The notes beneath the pieces are model-generated. The model worked only from the letters and a program-made list of their open reading frames with translations. It ran no database searches and had not been told where the DNA came from. Position numbers and translations under genes: made by a program. Below are positions 6,888-13,160 of a stretch of DNA of 28,412 nt, piece after piece. Source of the stretch: Casp-actino8 sp964614655 (lineage in GTDB: Bacteria; Actinomycetota; Acidimicrobiia; Acidimicrobiales; Ilumatobacteraceae); contig CAZTPF010000026.1 in assembly GCA_964614655.1 (NCBI GenBank), forward strand, positions 1 through 28,412, read 5' to 3'. Position 1 is the stretch's first letter. The number at the start of each line of letters is the position of its first letter.

Positions 6888-8012
6888 GTGATCAGAACCT
6901 TTCTCCACAAGCTTCTGCAGCTCGTACCCGTTCTTCTGATCGTCAGTTTTCTGACTCTCGCCCTGTTGGAACTGGTCCCGGGCGATCCGAGTATCAGCAT
7001 TCTCGGCGCCGACGCCCCGGCCGCTGAGTACGAACGGGTTCGTGAGCAGCTCGGACTGAATCAGCCGCTTCTCGAGCGTTACGGGAATTGGCTCTCCGAT
7101 GCCGTATCCGGTGACCTGGGTGACAGCGCCGTCCGCCCTGGAGTCTCGGTGTGGTCGTTGATCGCCAGCCGACTGCCGGTCACGTTGCAGATCACCGTGA
7201 TGGCCTTGGGTCTGGCCCTGCTCATCTCGATTCCGGTCGGTGTTGCAGCAGCGGCCAGAGTCGGTTCGCGGTTCGATCGTGGCGTGGCGACCGTGACCTC
7301 GGGACTGATTTCGGTACCCCAATTCGTGGCCGGTCTGCTCATCGTTCAGCTGTTCGTCTTCAATCCCGACGTACCGCGGATCGGAACCGCGATCCTTCTG
7401 TGGCTCGCCGCTCTGATGCTGCTCGTCGACTGGTGGCGCCGTCTGGCGTCGGGTCGAGACAGAGGTGCCGGATCGGTCGTCGTGGGTTGTCTCGCTGTCG
7501 GACTCGGCTTGTTGGCGTTCTTCTGGTGGCCGTCGTTCCCCCGTCAGGGCTTTTCGCGTCTCACGGGAGAGGACGGCCTCGCCGAGAATCTGCGAACGAC
7601 GTTCCTTCCCGCTCTGACGGTCGCTCTGTCGGAAATTGCAGTCTTCACACGTCTTCTCAGAAGCGACATGATCAGTACGTTGCAGGAGGACTACATCCTC
7701 GCCGCCAACGCTCAGGGGAAACCGTTGTGGAGGATTCTGTTCCGCGACGCTTTGCGTCCGTCTTCCTTCTCCCTCATGACGGTTGCCGGGGTGTCACTCG
7801 GGCGCCTGATCGGTGGAACGGTGATCGTCGAGACGATTTTCAACCTGCCGGGGATGGGTCGATTGATCATCCAAGAAGGGGTGGTCGTCAACGACTTTCC
7901 CATCGTCCAAGGTGGAGTTCTCGTGATCGCGCTGTTCTACGTGATCTTGAACGCTCTCGTCGACATCTCGTATGCCGCACTCGACCCGAGGATTCGCCGT
8001 GGAGTCGTCTGA
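6888..8012 (+). CDS. ABC transporter permease, DppB type, with an inserted hydrophobic region
   Basis: A 374-residue inner-membrane permease starting at GTG 6888. The N-terminus has the family pattern of TM1 followed by L-V-P-G-D-P and R-E-Q-L-G-L-N-Q-P-L. The transmembrane-domain signature is L-P-A-L-T-V-A-L-S-E-I-A-V-F-T-R-L-L-R. The EAA loop, which docks the ATPase, is D-Y-I-L-A-A-N-A-Q-G-K-P. The C-terminus shows V-V-E/V-E-T-I-F-N-L-P-G-M-G-R and A-A-L-D-P-R-I-R. Residues about 160-215 form an insertion with two hydrophobic segments (166-181 and 196-214), absent from ordinary DppB proteins of about 310-340 residues. It pairs with the next permease (14-base gene overlap) to form the pore for the upstream binding protein. 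Confidence 0.93.
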   Translation: MIRTFLHKLLQLVPVLLIVSFLTLALLELVPGDPSISILGADAPAAEYERVREQLGLNQPLLERYGNWLSDAVSGDLGDSAVRPGVSVWSLIASRLPVTLQITVMALGLALLISIPVGVAAAARVGSRFDRGVATVTSGLISVPQFVAGLLIVQLFVFNPDVPRIGTAILLWLAALMLLVDWWRRLASGRDRGAGSVVVGCLAVGLGLLAFFWWPSFPRQGFSRLTGEDGLAENLRTTFLPALTVALSEIAVFTRLLRSDMISTLQEDYILAANAQGKPLWRILFRDALRPSSFSLMTVAGVSLGRLIGGTVIVETIFNLPGMGRLIIQEGVVVNDFPIVQGGVLVIALFYVILNALVDISYAALDPRIRRGVV

Positions 8013-9015
8013 GAGTCGTCCGAGTCCATGGCTCGGAGCGCCTCTCTTCGTATTCGGGGTCCTCTCGGTATGGGTCGGTAGTGACCTGCTCGAGCGACAA
8101 GGAGGGCTACTTCGAATCGGTGTGGTGTCAGTCGGACTCGGCGCGATCTATGTCGGTCTCGATCGAATGTTGTGGCGGCTTCGGGGTCACCGCGTCGCCG
8201 TCGACTACTGGTTGTCGGTGTCGTGGCTGGCCGTGATCGGACTAGCGGCGATTTTCGCCGACCTGTTGCCATTTGCCGAATCACGCGACGCCTCGAAGTC
8301 CTTCAGCGCCCCGGTGGCGGCCCGGCCCGATCTCTTCAGTTCGCATCCACTCGGCACCGACACGTTCGGACTCGATTTGTTGGGTGGTGTGGTCTACGGA
8401 GCACGCCTGTCGCTGCAGATCAGCTTCGGTGCGGTGATCATCGGGCTGGTGCTCGGAGGAATGCTCGGAATGTTGGCGGGGTATTTCAGAGGTGTGACCG
8501 ACGAAGTCCTGGGTGTGCTGACGAATTCGTTGCTGGCGATTCCGCCTCTGATCTTCCTGATCGCACTCATGGTCGCCATCGAGCCGAGTGTTCTCAATCT
8601 GTCCATCGCGCTTGCCTTTCTCGGGATCCCTACTTACGTTCGGCTGGCGCGGGCCAACACTCTTGTATTTCGGCAGAAAGAGTTCGTGGTGGCGGCCAAG
8701 AGCACCGGTGCACGACATGGAAGGGTGCTGGTTCGGGAGATTCTCCCGAACGTTCTTCTGCCCCTGGTGTCCTATGCGTTCATCGTCGTTGCGGTACTGA
8801 TCGTGGCCGAGGGATCACTGAGTTTCTTGGGTCTTTCCATACCGAGGCCCGAACCGACGTGGGGGAACATGATCAGTGCTGGAGCGAACGACTTGAGACG
8901 TACTCCTCACCTCGTCTTCGTCCCTGGGACCGTGATGTTCATCACTGTTTTCGCCCTCAACCGAGTCGGTGATCACGCTAGACAGAAATGGGATCCGCGA
9001 GAGTCCAGAGTCTGA
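7999..9015 (+). CDS. ABC transporter permease, DppC type, with two extra N-terminal membrane segments
   Basis: I choose GTG at 7999 (338 residues), supported by GAGGA at 7988-7992. A longer frame from 7972 has no such site. The gene overlaps the upstream permease by 14 bases. The conserved core starts with a transmembrane segment at 71-88, then H-P-L-G-T-D-T-F-G-L-D-L-L, a DppC hallmark. The EAA loop is E-F-V-V-A-A-K-S-T-G-A. The C-terminus has L-S-F-L-G-L-S-I-P-R-P-E-P-T-W-G. Before the core lie two additional hydrophobic segments (about 12-28 and 38-55), not typical of DppC. With the extra pair in the DppB partner, both permeases are enlarged in a similar way. ATPase subunits are not encoded next to it. 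Confidence 0.92.
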   Translation: MESSESRPSPWLGAPLFVFGVLSVWVGSDLLERQGGLLRIGVVSVGLGAIYVGLDRMLWRLRGHRVAVDYWLSVSWLAVIGLAAIFADLLPFAESRDASKSFSAPVAARPDLFSSHPLGTDTFGLDLLGGVVYGARLSLQISFGAVIIGLVLGGMLGMLAGYFRGVTDEVLGVLTNSLLAIPPLIFLIALMVAIEPSVLNLSIALAFLGIPTYVRLARANTLVFRQKEFVVAAKSTGARHGRVLVREILPNVLLPLVSYAFIVVAVLIVAEGSLSFLGLSIPRPEPTWGNMISAGANDLRRTPHLVFVPGTVMFITVFALNRVGDHARQKWDPRESRV

Positions 9016-9029
9016 ACAGTCGTCCGATC

Positions 9030-9037
9030 GGAGGGGG
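9030..9037 (+). promoter_or_regulatory. Ribosome-binding site that decides the APC permease start
   Basis: GGAGGGGG sits just before GTG 9039. It favours this start over the ATG at 8988, which would overlap the previous gene by 28 bases and lacks a clear site. Confidence 0.6.
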
Positions 9038-9038
9038 A

Positions 9039-10352
9039 GTGAACGGGAAGCAATCTTCCGAATTGCCTCGGGTGCTCGGCCTCGTGCACGTGGTGGCGAG
9101 TGGTGTCGGCATCATCGTGGGAGCGGGGATCTACGTACTTCTCGCACCGGCCGCCGAAGACGCCGGAGGGCTGGTGTGGCTGTCGTTCGTGATCTCGGCT
9201 TTCGTGTGCGCCTTCACTGCGATGAGCTACGCCGAATTGGCGTCGATGTTTCCGAGAACTGGGGGCGAGTACGAGTATTCGTCTCACGTCTTCGGTCGCC
9301 GGGTGACCTTCATGATCGGATGGGGGATGGCGGCCGGTCTCGTGATCGCCGGCGCGACGGTCGCACTCGGTTTCGCTCGCTACGCGCAGTATTTCTGGGA
9401 CGTCGACGATCGGTGGCTGGCCCTCGGAGTCCTCGCGCTGTCGTCTCTGCTCGTGGTGTGGGGTTCCGATCGCTGGTCGAGACTGGTCGTCGTCCTGAGC
9501 GCGGCCCAGGTGGCCGGACTGCTCTTCGTCGTCGTCATCGGAATCGGCCACTGGGGGGACGGCGAGCTCCTCACCGGCCGGGGAGGCTCGGGTTGGACTG
9601 GCTTCAGCGGTGTGATGTCGGCGGCCGCCTTGGTGTTCTTCGCCTACATCGGCTTCGACGAGGTGGCCACGCTGTCGGAAGAGACCAAGGATCCCACTCG
9701 GATCACCCCTCGGGCTCTTCTGTGGTCGCTCGGAATCTCGGCGGTCCTCTACGTCCTGGTCTCGGTGGCGGCCGTGAACGTGCTCGGCGCCGAGGGTCTG
9801 GCTGATTCCACGCAGCCTCTCACCGATGTGGCGGCCGACGTCGTGGGTGGTCAGGCCGGATCGGTGATGGCGGTGTTCGCCATGTTGACCACGGCCAACA
9901 CCGTGATCCTCGTGCTCACCGCCGCGTCGCGGATGGTCTTCGCCATGAGTCGGGCGGGGGATCTTCCGGCGATCGGGTCACGTCTGTCCCGTGAGGGCAC
10001 TCCGAGGCTGGCCGTGGTGGTGGCCTCGATCGTCGCCGCGCTGTTCGCTCTCTGGGGTGATCTGAAACTCATCGCGAGCGCGACCGACTTCGCGATCTAC
10101 GCCATCTTCTTGTCGGTCAACGTCATGGTGCTGGTTCTGCGACGACGTGAGCCCGATGTGAGTCGACCCTTCCGGTCGCCATGGTCGGTGAACGGCTGGC
10201 CCGTCCTTCCGATACTCGGATTCGCCATCACCGTCTGGATGATCGTTCTCCTCGAGCTCGAGGCGATCTTGGTGGGTGTCGGACTCTTCGTGCTCGGAGG
10301 AGTGATCGTCGCGCTTCGTCAGGCGTGGTCGGGCCAGAAGCCCTCAGCGTGA
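9039..10352 (+). CDS. APC superfamily amino acid/polyamine permease
   Basis: From GTG 9039 the protein has 437 residues. It begins with the family motif R-V-L-G-L-V-H-V-V-A-S-G-V-G-I-I-V-G-A-G-I-Y-V, where the G-x-G-x-I-x-G-x-G-I stretch of broken helix TM1 binds the amino-acid backbone. F-A-Y-I-G-F-D-E-V-A-T-L-S-E-E-T-K-D-P in the middle is the TM6 signature plus conserved loop of APC carriers. About 12 hydrophobic segments are visible. These are secondary carriers for amino acids, polyamines or related cations. It starts 23 bases after the DppC stop, so it is likely co-transcribed with the ABC permeases, an unusual partnership that hints at a nitrogenous substrate or export of a by-product. 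Its last 9 bases overlap the convergent small gene. Confidence 0.92.
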   Translation: MNGKQSSELPRVLGLVHVVASGVGIIVGAGIYVLLAPAAEDAGGLVWLSFVISAFVCAFTAMSYAELASMFPRTGGEYEYSSHVFGRRVTFMIGWGMAAGLVIAGATVALGFARYAQYFWDVDDRWLALGVLALSSLLVVWGSDRWSRLVVVLSAAQVAGLLFVVVIGIGHWGDGELLTGRGGSGWTGFSGVMSAAALVFFAYIGFDEVATLSEETKDPTRITPRALLWSLGISAVLYVLVSVAAVNVLGAEGLADSTQPLTDVAADVVGGQAGSVMAVFAMLTTANTVILVLTAASRMVFAMSRAGDLPAIGSRLSREGTPRLAVVVASIVAALFALWGDLKLIASATDFAIYAIFLSVNVMVLVLRRREPDVSRPFRSPWSVNGWPVLPILGFAITVWMIVLLELEAILVGVGLFVLGGVIVALRQAWSGQKPSA

Positions 10353-10637
10353 CCAGCGTTCCATTTCGATCACGTCACCGTCGCCGGAATGCGGCAGTTC
10401 CTCTTCGCCGCCGATCGCCTCGATGAACTCGTCGACATCGCTCGACTCGCCGCCGATGAGCCAGACGACCGATTCGCCGTCGTGATCGGCGGGATCACGG
10501 GGAAGGATCCCCTCGACGGTGTACTGATCGACCGTGATGGTCTCGTCGTCGGCCACCACGGGGGCGACGATGGCCAGTTCGAGGACCGCGTCCTGATCGA
10601 GGTCCTTCAAGATGTCGATGAGCTCGGCGACGTTCAC
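10344..10637 (-). CDS. Small acidic protein of unknown function
   Basis: A 97-residue protein from GTG 10637. It starts M-N-V-A-E-L-I-D-I-L-K-D-L-D-Q-D-A-V-L-E-L-A, a pattern shared by many small bacterial proteins in which a helix ending in L-D-x-D-A-x-V leads into a strand. The middle has alternating strands (V-V-W-L-I-G-G), and the C-terminal third is Asp/Glu rich. No catalytic motif, Cys pair or membrane segment is seen. It lies 37 bases after the next unrecognised gene on the same strand, so the two are probably co-transcribed. Its end overlaps the APC permease gene by 9 bases. Third-base GC use looks coding. I do not recognise a function. Confidence 0.7.
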   Translation of the reverse strand: MNVAELIDILKDLDQDAVLELAIVAPVVADDETITVDQYTVEGILPRDPADHDGESVVWLIGGESSDVDEFIEAIGGEEELPHSGDGDVIEMERWSR

Positions 10638-10674
10638 CAGCGAAGTCTTTCACGCTCTGCGGTCGAGGTGCGGT

Positions 10675-11247
10675 TCATTCGTCCCCGAGCCATGACGGTG
10701 CGAGGTCGAGGAGATAGAGGCTCACGTCGCGACAGCGATCGAGCGTGGCGCAGAACTGCTGATCGTCGTTCTCGTAGACGTCGACGAGCGGGACCTCGAG
10801 CCGGGCGACGATCGACAGCTTGCGTTCGGGGGCGTCGGTGACCGATGCGGTGGAGTCGATGGCCGAGACCTCGAGGGGGAGCTCGATCCCGCCGATTCCG
10901 GCCAATTCGGTCGCCAGAACGAGCAGATCAGGCGGCTGCCGGAGGGGTGGCAGGGTCCAAGTGAACAAGAGGGGGAAGGTGAACCCCGAGGGTGGCGATT
11001 CGTCGCCGTCGGGATCGAGGGTGGCGACGACATCTTCGAAGCCGAGCAAGGCCCTCGGGTCGACTTCCAGGGAGAGGTGCAGATCGATCGGCCCGTCGCA
11101 CGCCTCTTCGGGGTGCAAGTCGACCTCCCAGAGTTGGCGCAACGAGTACGTCTCGACGAAATGTCGTTCGTCGTGCACGTGGAATCCGTGATCGATCGCG
11201 TGACTCTTCATGTCGGAGACGAATCCGGCGACATCGATGACGGCCAC
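10675..11247 (-). CDS. Hypothetical protein, 190 residues
   Basis: I do not recognise this family. The sequence is that of a soluble protein: an N-terminal helix (F-V-S-D-M-K-S-H-A), then E-T-Y-S-L-R-Q-L-W-E-V-D-L-H-P, a strand L-H-L-S-L-E-V-D-P-R, a Pro-rich stretch (L-P-P-L-R-Q-P-P-D-L) and a C-terminal helix with C-A-T-L-D-R-C-R-D-V. No signal peptide or transmembrane helix is visible. Start is GTG 11247, with TAGTGT seven bases upstream, consistent with a leaderless transcript. It is divergent from the IMPase-family gene with only 24 bases between starts, and is followed by the small acidic protein. The alternative start at the internal Met13 would drop a coding-like stretch. Confidence 0.75.
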   Translation of the reverse strand: MAVIDVAGFVSDMKSHAIDHGFHVHDERHFVETYSLRQLWEVDLHPEEACDGPIDLHLSLEVDPRALLGFEDVVATLDPDGDESPPSGFTFPLLFTWTLPPLRQPPDLLVLATELAGIGGIELPLEVSAIDSTASVTDAPERKLSIVARLEVPLVDVYENDDQQFCATLDRCRDVSLYLLDLAPSWLGDE

Positions 11248-11254
11248 GACGTCG

Positions 11255-11264
11255 ACACTACCCT
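11255..11264. promoter_or_regulatory. Back-to-back -10 boxes sharing TA (bidirectional promoter)
   Basis: On the plus strand TACCCT (11259-11264) precedes GTG 11272 by seven bases. On the minus strand TAGTGT (11260-11255) precedes GTG 11247 by seven bases. The two boxes share the TA at 11259-11260. Both genes would give leaderless transcripts starting from nearly the same point in opposite directions. Confidence 0.6.
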
Positions 11265-11271
11265 GTGCGCC

Positions 11272-12015
11272 GTGACTCCCGATCGGCTGCTCGAGACCTT
11301 CGGCGAGGTCGCCGAAGCCGTGACGTCAGCGGTGTCGGCGACCGACGACTGGGGTCTGTCGGGTGAGCGCGACGGCCAATACAACGTCGATCTGGTGGCG
11401 AATCGCGCCGCACTGGAGATTCTCCGCCGGTTGCCGGTGGGGTTGTTGTCGGAGGAGTCGGGTGCCGAGAACCTCGAACGCGACGTGGTGATCGTGGTCG
11501 ATCCACTCGATGGCTCCACGAACGCAAGTCGCGGTGTTCGGCACTGCGCGGTGTCATTGTGCGCAGTCGACGCCGACGGACCTCTCGTGTCGATGGTCGC
11601 CCATCTCTCGGCGCCGACTCGATGGTGGGCCGTTCGCGACCAGGGTGCATGGCGCAACGGTGAACCGCTCGCCCCGCCATCGGTTCGCCCCTGGGAGGAG
11701 TCGGTGGTCGCCGTGTCGGGTCGACCGCCTGCCGATCCGGGCTGGTGGCAGTTCCGTGCGTTCGGCGCCTCGGCGATCGACATCTGCATGGTGGCCGACG
11801 GGACGCTCGATGCCTTCGTCGACTGCTCGGTCGACGCGCACGGCGTCTGGGACTATCTCGGTGCGCTCCTCGTGTGTCGAGAAGTCGGTGTCGAGGTTCG
11901 TGACGCACGAGGGCGTGATCTCGTGGTGCTCGACCACGCGGGTCGTCGGACTCCGGTGGTGGCGCACCCGACCTCGATCGAGCGGGCGTTGGCGGTGCGG
12001 GCGACGCTGAATTGA
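11272..12015 (+). CDS. Inositol monophosphatase family protein
   Basis: I choose GTG 11272 (247 residues); a longer frame from 11077 runs antisense through the divergent gene and is not protein-like. Family motifs are G-L-L-S-E-E-S-G (Glu metal ligand, about 61-62), D-P-L-D-G-S-T-N (77-84, two Asp metal ligands; most members have a Thr where Ser is), and V-W-D-Y-L-G-A near 195, the second metal-binding WD motif. The fold hydrolyses phosphomonoesters with Mg2+: inositol phosphate, fructose bisphosphate, PAP or histidinol phosphate in different members. Without a specificity signature, the substrate stays open. Its stop is 2 bases from the stop of the convergent sigma factor gene. Confidence 0.9.
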   Translation: MTPDRLLETFGEVAEAVTSAVSATDDWGLSGERDGQYNVDLVANRAALEILRRLPVGLLSEESGAENLERDVVIVVDPLDGSTNASRGVRHCAVSLCAVDADGPLVSMVAHLSAPTRWWAVRDQGAWRNGEPLAPPSVRPWEESVVAVSGRPPADPGWWQFRAFGASAIDICMVADGTLDAFVDCSVDAHGVWDYLGALLVCREVGVEVRDARGRDLVVLDHAGRRTPVVAHPTSIERALAVRATLN

Positions 12016-12017
12016 CG

Positions 12018-12959
12018 TCAGCCGGCGTCGGCGGCCTGCTGGCCCTGATGCCACACCCGGGACACGCTCGGGTGGCGCAATTTGCCGAGGGCCCGGGCCT
12101 CGATCTGGCGGACCCGTTCGCGAGTGACCCCGAGCATGTCGCCGATCTCGGCCAAGGTCTTGGGTGGGCCGTCGATGCCGAAGCGGGCTCGCAGCACTTC
12201 TTCTTCCCGCTCCTCCAGTCGGCGGAGCTGCTCGATGAGGGCTCGCTTTTCGAGGGCGGCCGCCGCGGCGTCGAAAGGCGAGACCGCCATGTCGTCGGCG
12301 ATGATCTCGGCCAATTCGGTGTCACCGTCGCTGTCGAGCGGGGTGGAGAGCGACACGAGGGGTCGACGATGTTGGCGGACGAGAGCCACGCGTTCGGCGC
12401 TCACCCCCGAGAGTTCGGCGACCTCTTCGACGGTCGGCTGACGGTCGAGGGCGGCGGCCAACTTCTCGGTCGACTGGTCGATGAGCGAATAGACCTCCCG
12501 CACATGGGATGGCACCCGGATGGTGCGTGACGAGTCGGCGAGGGCTCGACCGATCGACTGACGGATCCACCACGTGGCGTAGGTGGAGAACTTGAAGCCC
12601 TTCTGATGGTCGAATCCTTCGACCGCTCGCATGAGGCCGAGGTTGCCCTCTTGAATGAGATCGAGAAGCCCGAGGCCGGATCCTTCGTAGCGGCGAGCGA
12701 CCGACACGACGAGGCGCAGGTTGCATTGGATGAAGGTCTGGCGGGCGGCGTCACCCGTTCGTACTGCTCGGGTCAACTTGGTCCGGTCGCGTCCGGTCGG
12801 CTTCGGTTCGGCGTCGAGACGCTCCTGAGCCGTGCGGGCCTCGAGGATGGCGGCCGCCAGTCGGCGCTCGTCGTCGGCCGACAACAACGGATACGTTCCG
12901 ATGTCGTCGAGATACTGGCGGAGCAGCTCTGCTTCGGCGTCACTAGGGCGGGGTGCCAC
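12018..12959 (-). CDS. RNA polymerase sigma-70 factor, primary type without region 1.1
   Basis: Starting at GTG 12959 the protein has 313 residues. TACCGT lies six bases upstream, which favours this over the TTG at 12965. Region 1.2 is D-A-E-A-E-L-L-R-Q-Y-L-D-D-I-G-T-Y-P-L-L. Region 2 has N-L-R-L-V-V-S-V-A-R-R-Y, D-L-I-Q-E-G-N-L-G-L and F-S-T-Y-A-T-W-W-I-R-Q, the -10 binding helix. Region 3 is I-R-V-P-S-H-V. Region 4.2 carries G-V-T-R-E-R-V-R-Q-I-E, the normal -35 recognition helix. Length and lack of region 1.1 fit a group 1/2 factor of the HrdB/SigB class. It directs RNA polymerase to promoters; whether it is the main sigma or a relative cannot be decided from this window. It diverges from tRNA-Val. 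Confidence 0.95.
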   Translation of the reverse strand: MAPRPSDAEAELLRQYLDDIGTYPLLSADDERRLAAAILEARTAQERLDAEPKPTGRDRTKLTRAVRTGDAARQTFIQCNLRLVVSVARRYEGSGLGLLDLIQEGNLGLMRAVEGFDHQKGFKFSTYATWWIRQSIGRALADSSRTIRVPSHVREVYSLIDQSTEKLAAALDRQPTVEEVAELSGVSAERVALVRQHRRPLVSLSTPLDSDGDTELAEIIADDMAVSPFDAAAAALEKRALIEQLRRLEEREEEVLRARFGIDGPPKTLAEIGDMLGVTRERVRQIEARALGKLRHPSVSRVWHQGQQAADAG

Positions 12960-12965
12960 GCCCAA

Positions 12966-12971
12966 ACGGTA
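12966..12971 (-). promoter_or_regulatory. -10 box of sigma factor gene, leaderless pattern
   Basis: TACCGT on the minus strand is followed by TTGGGC and then GTG at 12959. It supports the GTG as the true start. Confidence 0.55.
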
Positions 12972-13045
12972 GTTGCGCGCTTCGCGCGGTTGGTGGATAC
13001 CGGACCAGGGCTTCTCGGTGCGCCGATAGGCTCCGAACCTCGTCC

Positions 13046-13119
13046 GGGCGCATAGCTCAGTTGGCTAGAGCGCTTCCCTTACAAGGAAGATGTCGGGGGT
13101 TCGAGTCCCTCTGCGCCCA
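13046..13119 (+). tRNA. tRNA-Val (anticodon TAC)
   Basis: A 74-base cloverleaf. The acceptor stem GGGCGCA pairs with TGCGCCC, with discriminator A. The D arm is GCTC/GAGC, and the anticodon stem CTTCC/GGAAG encloses CTTACAA with anticodon TAC. The T arm GGGGG/CCCTC includes one G-T pair around TTCGAGT. CCA is not fully encoded (the gene continues CCG). It reads GTA and, by wobble, other Val codons. A possible -10 box TAGGCT lies at 13027-13032. Confidence 0.97.
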
Positions 13120-13160
13120 CCGAGCAGCCGTGCACGAATGCGGCACGAATGCGTCGTCGG

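Noticed and set aside
5082..7322. 746-codon open frame on the minus strand opposite the ABC binding protein and permease
   Set aside because: Residue composition is Arg/His/Asp-rich without hydrophobic core or motifs. The plus-strand protein has clear family motifs over the same DNA. It is a by-product of GC-rich codon bias.
12975..12990. GCGCGCTTCGCGC stem between sigma gene and tRNA-Val as terminator
   Set aside because: The stem is only 5 bp with a tiny loop, no T run, and lies between divergent genes where no terminator is expected.
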